A stretch of DNA of 64,000 bases from Brevundimonas sp. PAMC22021 (GTDB lineage: Bacteria; Pseudomonadota; Alphaproteobacteria; Caulobacterales; Caulobacteraceae), in contig NZ_CP080376.1 in assembly GCF_019443405.1 (NCBI RefSeq), positions 124,001-188,000 of the forward strand, read 5' to 3'. The translations under genes were made by a program, and so were the position numbers. Below the pieces are notes generated by a model. It worked only from the letters and a program-made list of their open reading frames with translations, searched no databases and was not told where the DNA came from. How positions within the stretch are numbered: the first letter of the stretch is position 1; each line of letters starts with the position of its first letter. Below are positions 41,900 through 49,963 of this stretch, piece after piece.

Positions 41900-43054
41900 A
41901 TGACGACGAAGCTTCTTCCCGGCGCGACCGGCGTTCTGGCGCTCGCCGACGGCACGATCCTGCAAGGCGTGGGGGTGGGCGCTGTGGGCTCGGCGCTGGG
42001 CGAGGTGGTCTTCAACACCGCCATGACCGGCTATCAGGAAATCCTGACCGACCCATCCTACATGAGCCAGATCCTGGCCTTCACCTTTCCGCACGTCGGC
42101 AACGTCGGAGTGAATGTGGAGGACGTCGAGCAGATGGGCGGCGGCTCGGACACCTCGGCGCGGGGGGCGATCTTCCGCGACCTGCCGACCGATCCGGCCA
42201 ACTGGCGCTCGGAAGGCTCGCTGGATGTCTGGATGAAGCGGCGCGGCGTGGTTGGTCTGGCGGGGGTCGACACCCGCGCCCTGACCAAGGCCATCCGCGA
42301 CAAGGGCGCGCCGCATGCGGTGATCGCCCACGATCCCAAAGGCCGCTTCGACCTGGACGCCTTGGTCCAGCAGGCGCGCGAATGGACGGGCTTGGTGGGG
42401 CTCGATCTCGCAAAGCCCGCCTCCACGCTGCAGTCGTTCGAATGGGACGAGGGGCTCTGGGCCTGGCCGGAAGGGCATCCGAAGACGGAAGGGCGCAAGT
42501 CGGTGGTGGTCATCGACTATGGCGTGAAGCGCAACATTCTGCGGGCGCTCGCCTCGACCGGGGTCAAGGTGACGGTGGTGCCGGCCGACACCACGGCGGA
42601 GGAGGTGCTGGCGCGCAATCCGGACGGGGTGGTGCTGTCGAACGGTCCGGGCGATCCGGCGGCGACCGGCGCCTATGCCGTGCCCGAGATCAAGAAGCTG
42701 GTCGAAAGCGGCAAGCCGCTGATGGGGATCTGCCTAGGCCACCAGATGCTGGCGCTGGCGCTGGGCGCCACGACCGTGAAGATGGATCAGGGGCACCACG
42801 GCGCCAACCACCCGGTCAAGGATCTGACCACCGGCAAGGTCGAGATCGTGTCCATGAACCACGGCTTCACCGTGGATCGCGACAGCCTGCCGGACGCGGT
42901 GACGGAAACGCATGTGTCGCTGTTCGACGGCACCAACTGCGGCCTGGCGGTCAAGGACAAGCCGATCTTCAGTGTGCAGCACCACCCCGAGGCGTCGCCC
43001 GGGCCGACGGACAGTCTCTATCTGTTCGACCGTTTCGCCGAACTGATGGGCTGA
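41900..43054 (+). CDS. carA: Carbamoyl-phosphate synthase small subunit
   Basis: A 384-aa glutaminase subunit that supplies ammonia to CarB for carbamoyl phosphate in pyrimidine and arginine synthesis. The N-terminal domain begins at [13 protein letters not shown]; the class I amidotransferase has the nucleophile Cys in [10 protein letters not shown] and the His-Glu pair in [11 protein letters not shown]. Family length is normal. carB is not adjacent: the next gene is on the other strand, so the subunits are separated here. Confidence 0.96.
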   Translation: MTTKLLPGATGVLALADGTILQGVGVGAVGSALGEVVFNTAMTGYQEILTDPSYMSQILAFTFPHVGNVGVNVEDVEQMGGGSDTSARGAIFRDLPTDPANWRSEGSLDVWMKRRGVVGLAGVDTRALTKAIRDKGAPHAVIAHDPKGRFDLDALVQQAREWTGLVGLDLAKPASTLQSFEWDEGLWAWPEGHPKTEGRKSVVVIDYGVKRNILRALASTGVKVTVVPADTTAEEVLARNPDGVVLSNGPGDPAATGAYAVPEIKKLVESGKPLMGICLGHQMLALALGATTVKMDQGHHGANHPVKDLTTGKVEIVSMNHGFTVDRDSLPDAVTETHVSLFDGTNCGLAVKDKPIFSVQHHPEASPGPTDSLYLFDRFAELMG

Positions 43055-43068
43055 AATGCCGGCCGGCG

Positions 43069-43335
43069 TCAGGGCAGGCTGAGGAAGCTTTTGTCCTCGC
43101 GCAGGGCGCTGGCCTTCTTCACCGCGACGGGCGCGGCGTGCAGCCAGTAGTCGGCGTCGTCGAAACGCTGGGCCTGTTTGCGTTCCAGCCCGCGCAGGCG
43201 GCGCGCGGCGGCGTTGGACAGCAGCTTGGCGTGCAGGGCGCGGGGCGACATTTCGGCGATGGCGGGCGAACCGGGGACGGCGACGGCGTCGGGGCCACGG
43301 GGCTCAACCGCCGGACGTGTGATGGCGATGAACAT
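43069..43335 (-). CDS. Small hypothetical protein with cell-cycle-type promoter elements
   Basis: An 88-aa basic protein (begins MFIAITRPAVEP; a Lys/Arg-rich helix LLSNAAARRLRGLERK; then FDDADYWLHAAP). No known domain. Upstream are a GANTC (CcrM) site, a CtrA-like half-site at 43392 and a perfect CtrA box at 43480-43494, suggesting regulated expression during the cell cycle. The frame overlaps no other supported gene. It is convergent with carA. Confidence 0.5.
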   Translation of the reverse strand: MFIAITRPAVEPRGPDAVAVPGSPAIAEMSPRALHAKLLSNAAARRLRGLERKQAQRFDDADYWLHAAPVAVKKASALREDKSFLSLP

Positions 43336-43437
43336 TCTTCAGGACTCGGAACGGTGCGAAAGAGCGCTTCTGCGCCGCGAACAACGTATGGTTAACCACA
43401 ACCCTTGTGGATAGTTCCCATCAGTCCTGAAGAATGT
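43332..43437. repeat. 15-bp perfect inverted repeat flanking 76 bp
   Basis: ACATTCTTCAGGACT (43332-43346) and its reverse complement AGTCCTGAAGAATGT (43423-43437). The left copy covers the ATG of the 88-aa gene. The enclosed 76 bp hold a TTAACC motif and a DnaA-box-like TATCCACAA. A transcript hairpin with such a long loop is unlikely, so an operator or a small inverted duplication is more plausible. Confidence 0.7.
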
Positions 43438-43479
43438 GCGGGAAATCAGGTGCTTCCGCGCCGACTTCCGCCTTAGTGG

Positions 43480-43494
43480 TTAACCACAAGTTAA
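43480..43494. promoter_or_regulatory. CtrA binding box
   Basis: TTAACCACAAGTTAA matches the CtrA consensus TTAA-N7-TTAA exactly, in an intergenic gap (43336-43530). A related TTAACC half-site lies at 43392. In Caulobacteraceae CtrA binding controls cell-cycle promoters. The nearest leftward gene is the 88-aa hypothetical; it could also lie downstream of metB, which ends at 43531. Confidence 0.6.
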
Positions 43495-43530
43495 CGCCGG
43501 CAACCAAGCGTGGCAGTAGGAACCTGGCGA

Positions 43531-44712
43531 TCAGGCCGCTTCGCGCACGCGGGACGTGAGCTGATCCAGCGCCGGCGCGAGGTCCGCCAGCAGGTCCTCG
43601 ACATGCTCCAGCCCGACGGACAGGCGCACCAGGCCGTCGCCGATTCCGGCCGTGGCGCGCTGCTCCGGCGTCATGGCGGCGTGGGTCATGGTGGCCGGGT
43701 GGGCGATCAGGCTTTCGACGCCGCCCAGAGACTCGGCCAAGGTGAAGATGTCCAGCGCATCGACCAGATCGCGCACGGCCTCGGCGCCGCCATGCAGTTC
43801 GAACGACAGCATGGCGCCGGGGCCCGACTGCTGACGAGCCACCAGTGCGTGGTTCGGATGCGACTTCAGTCCGGGATAGTGGACGACCTTGACCGCCGGG
43901 TGGGCCGCTAGAACCTCGGCCACGCGGCCGGCGGTGGCCTGCTGCCGCTCGATGCGGGCGAACAGGGTGCGCACGCCGCGCAGGGTCAGATAGGCGTCGA
44001 AGGGCGAGCCGGTGACCCCCGTGCAGTTGGCCCACCACGCCAACTGCTCGTGATCCGCCGCGTCGGCCGAGACCACGGCGCCGCCCACCACGTCCGAGTG
44101 GCCGTTGATGTATTTGGTGGTCGAGTGGACCACGAAGTCGGCGCCCAGTTTGATCGGCTGCTGCAGCGCCGGCGACAGGAAGGTGTTGTCGCACACCACC
44201 TTGGCCCCGGCCGCATGGGCGCGGGTGCAGATGTCGGCGATGTCGACGACACGCAGCAGCGGGTTGGACGGCGTCTCGACCAGCACCAGCTTGGGCTTGA
44301 GCGCCAGCGCCTGTTCCAGCGCCTCCGGGTCGCCCTGATCCACCAGCTTCAACTCGAAATGACCCTTGCGCGCGCGGGCGTTCAGCAGGCGACAGGTGCC
44401 GCCGTAGCAATCGTGCGGCGCGATCAGCAGGTCGCCGGGCTCCAGGATCGACAGCGGCAGGTCGACCGCCGCCATGCCGGTGGCGGTGATGACGGCGCCC
44501 GCGCCGCCTTCCAGCTCGGCCAGGGTTTCGGCCAGCACGTCCCGCGTGGGGTTGCCGGAGCGGCTGTAGTCGTACTTCCGCTTCTGGTTGAAGCCCGCGA
44601 AGGAGTAGTTCGACGACAGATACAGCGGCGGCATCACCGAGCCGTGCGCCGTGTCCGTGTCCACGCCCGTGCGGGCGGCGATGGTGTGCGGGTTGGCGGG
44701 GCGGTGGGTCAT
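43531..44712 (-). CDS. metB: Cystathionine gamma-synthase family PLP enzyme
   Basis: A 393-aa Cys/Met-metabolism PLP enzyme, joining O-acylhomoserine to cysteine (or sulfide) in methionine synthesis. Motifs: SGNPTRDVLAETLAELEGG, PHDCYGGTCRLL, VVCDNTFLSPALQQPI, and the PLP lysine in VVHSTTKYINGHSDVVGG. The ATG overlaps the metX TGA (ATGA), so the pair is co-translated downstream of the SAM-I riboswitch. A MetZ-type O-succinylhomoserine sulfhydrylase role cannot be excluded by sequence alone. Confidence 0.9.
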   Translation of the reverse strand: MTHRPANPHTIAARTGVDTDTAHGSVMPPLYLSSNYSFAGFNQKRKYDYSRSGNPTRDVLAETLAELEGGAGAVITATGMAAVDLPLSILEPGDLLIAPHDCYGGTCRLLNARARKGHFELKLVDQGDPEALEQALALKPKLVLVETPSNPLLRVVDIADICTRAHAAGAKVVCDNTFLSPALQQPIKLGADFVVHSTTKYINGHSDVVGGAVVSADAADHEQLAWWANCTGVTGSPFDAYLTLRGVRTLFARIERQQATAGRVAEVLAAHPAVKVVHYPGLKSHPNHALVARQQSGPGAMLSFELHGGAEAVRDLVDALDIFTLAESLGGVESLIAHPATMTHAAMTPEQRATAGIGDGLVRLSVGLEHVEDLLADLAPALDQLTSRVREAA

Positions 44713-45755
44713 GCGGCGATGTCCTTGAGGGCGGTGCGGAGGATGTCGCCGACCAGGGCGTCCTCCTTGAGAAAGGCGTCGTGGCCATAGAGCGAGGGAG
44801 CCTCGACGAAGCGCCACAGGGTCGGCAGGCGCGCGGCCAGCTCGCGCATGTCGTCGATCGGCACCAGCCGGTCGGAGGTGAAACCGACCAGGGTCACCGG
44901 CGTCGCGATGGCCTCGGGCGTGATCTGGTGGCGATCCAGCGAGTCGGACATCGACAGCCAGCGCGCGGGCGTGGTGTGGGTGCGATAGGCCTCGCCCCGC
45001 GCCGTCAGATAGTCGCAGACGGGATAGGCGCCGCCCGCCTGGGCGGGAGCCAGGCCATCGAACCGGCCGTCGAACTCCTCGGCCGTGCGATAGGTGGTCA
45101 TGGCCAACTGACGGGCCAGGGCGACGCCTTCCTCCGGACGACCGGCCGCGACGGCAAACTGCAGGATGCGCCGCTGGATGCCGCGCCAGGCGGTCGCCTG
45201 GGGGTGGGCGCGGTGAGCGGCCGAAACCACGACCAACTGCTCGACCCGGCGGGGGAACAGCTCGGCGAAGGCCAGGGCGACCATGCCGCCGTAGGAGCAG
45301 CCCACAAAGGCGGCTGCGGTCTCGACGCCGGTCTGGTCCAGAACGAGGGCCAGGAGGCGCGCCTGGTCGTGGGTGGTGATGGTGACGGGCTCTGATCCCG
45401 CCTCGGGCTCCGGCGCGAAATCGATCGACAGCACCTGGAAGCGGTCGAGGTCGATCGCGCCGCGCACCGACACGGCGCCCGACCACCAGCCGAGGCCGTT
45501 GGTCTCGGTGCGGTGCACGAAGCGGCCGGCCGAGATGCCGCCGGCCACGATGACCAGCGGCGCGCCGGCCCGGCCGTGCAGCCGACCGACGATGCGGCTC
45601 TGACCCAGCCGCTCTCCGGACTGCAGCCGGAAGCCTTCGGGAATGGGGGTGATGATGTCGCGGGCGGCGCGACCCGAGATCGACACGCGCGCCGGGGTCG
45701 GTCGCCGAGCAGGGCGACAGCGGGGTTCTTCCAGCAGGGTTTCCGTCAGGGTCAT
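44709..45755 (-). CDS. metX: Homoserine O-acyltransferase (MetX-type)
   Basis: A 348-aa alpha/beta hydrolase-fold acyltransferase that acylates homoserine, the first committed step of methionine synthesis. The nucleophile elbow is FVGCSYGGMVAL, with Ser rather than Cys as nucleophile, and the catalytic His is in LYGHDAFLKE near the end. Acetyl versus succinyl donor is not decided. ATG 45755 begins the conserved region; it lies about 80 nt after a SAM-I riboswitch that should turn the operon off when SAM is plentiful. Confidence 0.88.
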   Translation of the reverse strand: MTLTETLLEEPRCRPARRPTPARVSISGRAARDIITPIPEGFRLQSGERLGQSRIVGRLHGRAGAPLVIVAGGISAGRFVHRTETNGLGWWSGAVSVRGAIDLDRFQVLSIDFAPEPEAGSEPVTITTHDQARLLALVLDQTGVETAAAFVGCSYGGMVALAFAELFPRRVEQLVVVSAAHRAHPQATAWRGIQRRILQFAVAAGRPEEGVALARQLAMTTYRTAEEFDGRFDGLAPAQAGGAYPVCDYLTARGEAYRTHTTPARWLSMSDSLDRHQITPEAIATPVTLVGFTSDRLVPIDDMRELAARLPTLWRFVEAPSLYGHDAFLKEDALVGDILRTALKDIAA

Positions 45756-45805
45756 CGTCGTCTCGCACCAGTCTCGCTCAGCAAGGCTCGGTGCGGTGAC
45801 AGATC

Positions 45806-45833
45806 GTGGAGCGTCGCCTCGTCGATGCTCCAC
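45806..45833 (-). terminator. Expression-platform hairpin of the SAM-I riboswitch
   Basis: A stem GTGGAGC / GCTCCAC (7 bp, extended inside by TCG/CGA) starts at the end of riboswitch P1. There is no U-run, so Rho-dependent or translational control may apply. The stem overlaps P1 by one base, consistent with mutually exclusive structures. Confidence 0.5.
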
Positions 45834-45944
45834 TCATCTCTCGCGGCCCGGCAAAGGACCCCGCAGGAGTTGGCACCGTTTCGGGCGGAACCCGATGGTT
45901 GCCCCGGCGTCAAAGGGCCTAATCCCTCAGCCGGTCTTGATGAG
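45833..45944 (-). promoter_or_regulatory. SAM-I (S-box) riboswitch upstream of metX
   Basis: On the minus strand the segment reads with S-box hallmarks: P1 CTCATCAAGA closing with AGATGAG; GAGGGATTAGGCCC and GCCGGGGCAACC forming P2 with its kink-turn; P3 CGGG-TTCC-GCCCG; then CGGTGCCAACTCCTGC. It lies immediately before the metX leader. Binding of S-adenosylmethionine stabilises the aptamer and represses the metX-metB operon. SAM-I is less usual than SAM-II in Alphaproteobacteria, but the match is strong. Confidence 0.92.
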
Positions 45945-46148
45945 TGAGCTTACGGTGTGGGCAAGTCGAGCGCCGGTCAAGAGAAAAGTTTTGCCGCTGG
46001 CCGGCTGTGATGAATGCAATGGCGGCGCACGATCTAGCTTTATGGCGCTGTCACGAAAAAAACATGCGCCGGCACTTGACGGCGATACGGGTCGCCGAAC
46101 ATGCTTAGGCCAACTGCTTGCCGGAGCCTCCCCGTGTCTTTCCGTTCC
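45945..46148. promoter_or_regulatory. Divergent promoter region for the met and thr branches
   Basis: A gap of about 204 bp between the riboswitch and the threonine leader peptide. On the plus strand TTGACG (46076-46081) is followed about 18 nt later by CATGCT, a reasonable sigma-70 promoter ending before the leader ATG at 46149. On the minus strand a TTGACC near 45990 could serve metX. Both are by eye and approximate. Confidence 0.45.
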
Positions 46149-46250
46149 ATGTTCACTGCTGAACGGACCGCCGCTGCGCTCGCTGCGACCGGCTTCGGCA
46201 TGACTATCGGCGGCGCCACCACCATGCCCTCGCGGGCGGGAGACGGTTAG
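46149..46250 (+). CDS. thrL: Threonine-operon attenuator leader peptide
   Basis: A 33-codon leader peptide. Its middle contains MTIGGATTMP, with Thr, Ile and Met codons clustered (Thr, Ile, Thr, Thr, Met in ten codons), the products of the downstream pathway; more Thr codons occur earlier. It is followed 30 nt later by a rho-independent hairpin. This is the classic transcription attenuation arrangement: scarce charged tRNA-Thr/Ile/Met stalls the ribosome and permits read-through into the aspartokinase/homoserine dehydrogenase gene. Confidence 0.75.
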   Translation: MFTAERTAAALAATGFGMTIGGATTMPSRAGDG

Positions 46251-46280
46251 CGCGCCAGGATCGGCAAGTCGCAAAACCCC

Positions 46281-46315
46281 ACCCGCCCGGCGCCTTCGCC
46301 CGGCGGGTTTTTTCT
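46281..46315 (+). terminator. Attenuator terminator ahead of aspartokinase/homoserine dehydrogenase
   Basis: ACCCGCCCGGCG-CCTT-CGCCCGGCGGGT (46281-46308, one mismatch) is followed by a T-run to 46313. The 5' arm CCCGCCC (46282-46288) is also complementary to GGGCGGG at 46233-46239 within the leader-peptide reading frame, giving an alternative antiterminator when ribosomes stall earlier. Segment 46233-46239 would be covered by a ribosome that reaches the stop codon, allowing the terminator. Confidence 0.75.
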
Positions 46316-46355
46316 TGATCAAACCTCTTCAGACCTCATCCCGAAAGCCGCTTCC

Positions 46356-48098
46356 ATGTCCGCCTCAGCCAACCTTGCGCTCGTCTCCGATGCTCTCGAA
46401 CCCCAGCCTGCGCCCGAGGGCGCACAGGTGGTGGTGCTGAAGTTTGGAAGCTCGATCCTGCGCGGGCCGCAGGACGCGCCGCGCGTCGCCTCGGCCATCT
46501 ACGGCCACGTCCGGGCGGGTCGGAAGGTGGTGGCGGTGGTGTCCGCCTTCGCCGGGCACACCGACGCCCTGCTGGCCGAAGCGCGAGGCCTGGGCCTGCC
46601 GCATTCCAATGCGCTGCTGCCCGGCTATGTGGCGCTGGGTGAGGAAAAGGCGGCGGCGCTGGTGGCCATCGCCTGCGACCGGGTGGGACTGGACGCCTGC
46701 GCCCTGTCGGTGCGGGAACTCGGGATCGTGGCCGAAGGCGAGCCGGAGCATGCGCGGCCCTGCGGCCTGCGCCCCGATCACCTGAAACAGGCGCTGGATC
46801 GGCACGAGGCGGTGATCGTACCAGGCTTCGGCGCGGTGCAGCCCGACGGCCGGATCGCCCTTCTGGGACGTGGCGGGTCGGACTTGACGGCGGTGTTCCT
46901 GGCGGCCGAGCTGGGTCTGGATCGCGCACGGCTGGTGAAGGACGTCGACGGCCTCTACGACCATGACCCCAACGACCACGCGGCGCCGGCTCTGCGCTAT
47001 CGCCGGGCGTCGTGGGACGTGGCGCGGCGGCTCGGCGGATCGCTGGTCCAGCGTGACGCCATCGACCTGGGTGAGGCGCGCGGGGTCGAGATCGAGGTGG
47101 CGGCGCTGGACCGCGCGGACGGCACGGTGATCGGCGAACGTTCGGCTCCGCCCGGGCCCGCCCCCGCGCTCCAGCCCCTGAAGGTGGCGGTCGCTGGCTG
47201 CGGCGTGGTGGGCGGCGGCGTGCTGAACCGGCTGCTGGGCGATCCGCGCTACCAGGTCGTCGGCGTGCTGGTGCGCGATCCCAAGAAGCCGCGCGACGTG
47301 CCTTGTCCGCCCGAACTGTTCACCTCCAGCGCCGCCGAGCTGCTGTCGCGCGCGCCGGACATCCTGCTGGAGGCGCTGTCGGAAGGCGAGGCGGGCCATG
47401 CGGTGATCCGCGCCGCGCTGGAAGACGGCTGCGACGTGGCCAGCGCCAACAAGCAGGCGGTCAGTCGCGATCCGGCGGGGCTGCAGGCGCTGGCTGATGC
47501 GCACGGCCGCCGCGTCTTCTGGTCGGCGTCGGTCGGCGGCGGATCGCCGATGATCGAGACGGTGCGCGCCGCCCGCGCGGCCGGCGAGATCGAAAGCTTC
47601 GAGGCCGTGCTGAACGGCACCGTCAACTTCATGCTGGAGCGGCTGGGGGAGGGGGCAGCCTTCGCCGAGGCGCTCGCCGACGCCCGCGCGGCCGGGTTCG
47701 CCGAAGAGGATCCTTCGTCCGATCTGGAGGGACTGGATGCGGCGGCCAAGGTGCGCCTCCTGGCCTATGAAGCGTTTGGACAGTCGCCCGAGGCCGATGC
47801 GGTGCCGCGCGACGCCCTGTCGGCTGAGACCAGGCCGAACGCGGCCCTGCGCCAGATCGGCGCCTGTCGTCGGGACGGCGATCGGCTGGACGCCTCCGTG
47901 CGCCTACGGACAGATACCGACGACGCCCTGTTCCAGTCGCTGAAGGGCGAGGGCAATGCGCTCAAGGTGCATGGCGTGGACGGCCGGGTCTGGCGCTGCC
48001 GGGGACGAGGGGCTGGACGCTGGGCCACGACGGAAAGCTTGATGGCGGACCTGGCCGAAATCGTGCGAATTCGTCGCGCGGACGCCGGTCTGAACTGA
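46356..48098 (+). CDS. Fused aspartokinase-like domain and homoserine dehydrogenase
   Basis: A 580-aa bifunctional-type protein. Residues about 25-250 form an amino-acid kinase domain (VVLKFGSSILRG, VIVPGFGAV, LGRGGSDLTAV, DVDGLYDHDP). Then the homoserine dehydrogenase: NAD(P)-binding GCGVVGGGVLNRLLG near 285, SANKQAVS, and catalytic-domain FEAVLNGTVNFMLERLGEG and EEDPSSDLEGLDAAAK. The ACT regulatory domains found between the halves of E. coli ThrA are absent, so feedback inhibition may be lacking, in keeping with control by attenuation. The kinase signature KFGG reads KFGS, so kinase activity needs testing. Confidence 0.85.
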   Translation: MSASANLALVSDALEPQPAPEGAQVVVLKFGSSILRGPQDAPRVASAIYGHVRAGRKVVAVVSAFAGHTDALLAEARGLGLPHSNALLPGYVALGEEKAAALVAIACDRVGLDACALSVRELGIVAEGEPEHARPCGLRPDHLKQALDRHEAVIVPGFGAVQPDGRIALLGRGGSDLTAVFLAAELGLDRARLVKDVDGLYDHDPNDHAAPALRYRRASWDVARRLGGSLVQRDAIDLGEARGVEIEVAALDRADGTVIGERSAPPGPAPALQPLKVAVAGCGVVGGGVLNRLLGDPRYQVVGVLVRDPKKPRDVPCPPELFTSSAAELLSRAPDILLEALSEGEAGHAVIRAALEDGCDVASANKQAVSRDPAGLQALADAHGRRVFWSASVGGGSPMIETVRAARAAGEIESFEAVLNGTVNFMLERLGEGAAFAEALADARAAGFAEEDPSSDLEGLDAAAKVRLLAYEAFGQSPEADAVPRDALSAETRPNAALRQIGACRRDGDRLDASVRLRTDTDDALFQSLKGEGNALKVHGVDGRVWRCRGRGAGRWATTESLMADLAEIVRIRRADAGLN

Positions 48099-48128
48099 CC
48101 GGCGCCGCCTTCAGCAGAGGAGCGCGAC

Positions 48129-49073
48129 ATGGCCGTCTTCACGCCGGTGACCGAAGCGGACGCGCGCGCCTTTCTGGGCGGCTACGATCTCGGCGATCTG
48201 TGTGCGCTAGAGCCCATCGCCGAGGGCATCCAGAACACCAACTACCGGGTGGAGACCGAGCACGGGCGTTTCGTGCTGACCCTGTTCGAAGAACGCACAG
48301 ACGCAGACGTGCTGCCCTTCTGCCTGGGGCTGACGGCGCATCTGGCGGTGCGGGGCTTTCCGGCCGCGACGCTGATGGCGGATCGGGCGGGGCGCTGGCT
48401 GGGTCGCTTGAACGGCCGTGATGCGGCCATGGTCGAATGGAAGCCGGGCGACTGGCTGCGCGCGCCTGACCTTCAGGCGCAGGCGACGGCGGGCGCGACC
48501 TTGGCGCGACTGCATCGGCTGGGCGCCGACTTCCCTGAGCAGCGGGCCAACCCACTCGGACCGGCCGCCTGGCGGGCGCTGGCCGACCGGTGTGCGACAA
48601 AGGCGTTCGGAGAGGATCGAAGGCTGCTGGACCGGGTCAACGCGGCGCTGGATCGCTTGGGCGAGTTGCCCCGCCACCTGCCCAGCGGACCGATCCACGC
48701 CGACTTCTTTCCGGACAATGTGCTATTCGAAGACGATCGGGTGTCCGCCGTGATCGACTTCTACTACGGCTGCACCGACGCCTTCGCCTACGACCTGGCC
48801 ATCGCCCTTTCGGCCTGGGGCTTTGATGCGGAAGGGGAGGTCCAGCCGCACGCGATCGCGGCCTTTCGGCGCGGCTATGAGAGCGTGCGGCCGTTGACGC
48901 GGGCGGAGGCGGAGGCTCTGCCGCGCCTCGGCGAGGCGGCGGCGCTGCGGTTCACCCTGACGCGGCTGCACGACCGCATCTTCCATGATCCGACCAAGCT
49001 GGTGACGCCCAAGGATCCCGCGGTGTTCCTGCGCCGGCTCGATGGATGGCGAACGCTGGAGGCCGCCGCCTAG
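48129..49073 (+). CDS. thrB: Homoserine kinase (ThrB type II, APH fold)
   Basis: A 314-aa aminoglycoside-phosphotransferase-fold kinase of the alphaproteobacterial homoserine kinase type. Motifs: GIQNTNYRVETEHGRFVLTL, catalytic GPIHADFFPDNVLF (Asp as base) and VIDFYYGCTDAFAYDLAI (metal Asp). It converts homoserine to O-phosphohomoserine for ThrC. It starts 30 bp after the dehydrogenase gene with GAGGAG before the ATG, so the two are one operon downstream of the attenuator. The stop overlaps the convergent ZIP gene by 4 nt. Confidence 0.92.
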   Translation: MAVFTPVTEADARAFLGGYDLGDLCALEPIAEGIQNTNYRVETEHGRFVLTLFEERTDADVLPFCLGLTAHLAVRGFPAATLMADRAGRWLGRLNGRDAAMVEWKPGDWLRAPDLQAQATAGATLARLHRLGADFPEQRANPLGPAAWRALADRCATKAFGEDRRLLDRVNAALDRLGELPRHLPSGPIHADFFPDNVLFEDDRVSAVIDFYYGCTDAFAYDLAIALSAWGFDAEGEVQPHAIAAFRRGYESVRPLTRAEAEALPRLGEAAALRFTLTRLHDRIFHDPTKLVTPKDPAVFLRRLDGWRTLEAAA

Positions 49074-49873
49074 CCGCCCAGGTTCGCCAGCGCCATGGCG
49101 ATCAGAAAGCCTGCGGCGATCGCGATCGCCGACGACTGCTGGTACTGGTGCGACTGGGCCTCGGGCGCGAGCTGGGTCACCGTCAGATAGAACATGCCGC
49201 CGGCGCCCGCCGCCAGCAGCGCCGCAAGCACCGGCTCGGGCAGGGCGCGCAGCAAAAAGAAGCCGGCCGCTGCCGAGACGAACAGGGCTGCGCCGATCAG
49301 GCCGGTCCAGCCCAGCACCTGTTTTCCGACGCCGCGTTTGTCCTGTTCTTGGGCTCCGTCGGCTCTCGCCAGTTCGCCGATGCTGAGCGCCTCGGCCAGA
49401 TTGTCGATGGTGACCGCGAGCGCCACCATCAGGCCGGTCGCCGGGTTGATGGCCAGGCCCACGCCGATGCTGAGCCCCTCGATCAGCTCCTCGCCGCTGG
49501 TGCCGCCCGCCAGCACGGAGATGGAAGAGCCGCGCGGCGGCTTGCGGCCGTGGAAGCGATCGACGCGCCGCTTCTGGTCCGCCTTGTCCCCAGCCGTGCG
49601 CCAGCGGTTGACCCACAGGTCGAACAGATAGACGCAGGCGAAGCCGCCGATGAAGGCGAGCACGGTTCCGGCCACGCCCACGATTTCGAGCGCCTCCGGC
49701 AACATTTCAAAGGCGAACGTGCCCAGGAGGACCCCGCCCGCGAGACCCACCGCCAGCGACAGCAGCAGCGAACTGGTCTTCAGCTTCAGCGCGATAAGGC
49801 CGCCGATCACCGAAGCGAGCGCCGGTACGCCCGCGACCAGCAGAAACTGCCAGGCTGAGGCTCCGTTGCTCAT
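49070..49873 (-). CDS. ZIP family metal transporter
   Basis: A 267-aa membrane protein with eight predicted helices and a cytoplasmic loop rich in Lys/Arg (about 88-110). The ZIP signature in helix 4-5 appears as EELIEGLSIGVGLA and DNLAEALSIGEL, with several of the His residues of metal-transporting ZIPs replaced (Glu-Glu for His), so zinc transport is not certain. Some homologues are annotated as ZIP zinc transporters. It is convergent with thrB and lies upstream, on the same strand, of nothing else in its family. Confidence 0.8.
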   Translation of the reverse strand: MSNGASAWQFLLVAGVPALASVIGGLIALKLKTSSLLLSLAVGLAGGVLLGTFAFEMLPEALEIVGVAGTVLAFIGGFACVYLFDLWVNRWRTAGDKADQKRRVDRFHGRKPPRGSSISVLAGGTSGEELIEGLSIGVGLAINPATGLMVALAVTIDNLAEALSIGELARADGAQEQDKRGVGKQVLGWTGLIGAALFVSAAAGFFLLRALPEPVLAALLAAGAGGMFYLTVTQLAPEAQSHQYQQSSAIAIAAGFLIAMALANLGG

Positions 49874-49963
49874 GGGCGCCGATGATCAGCGAGCAGGTCG
49901 AGCAGCCGCATGCATGCCTCCACCAACTAGTGGAAACGGCAACGCTCGAACGCAGCCCAGGGT

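Noticed and set aside
43434-43560. Small plus-strand frame starting MCGKSGASAPTS inside the CtrA-box gap
   Set aside because: No ribosome binding site (it follows the inverted repeat) and it runs antisense into the metB end; no support beyond being open.
44713-45768. metB frame continuing upstream over metX as one fused protein
   Set aside because: The upstream extension is Arg/Pro-rich and antisimilar to any enzyme, while metX in the overlapping frame has full motifs.
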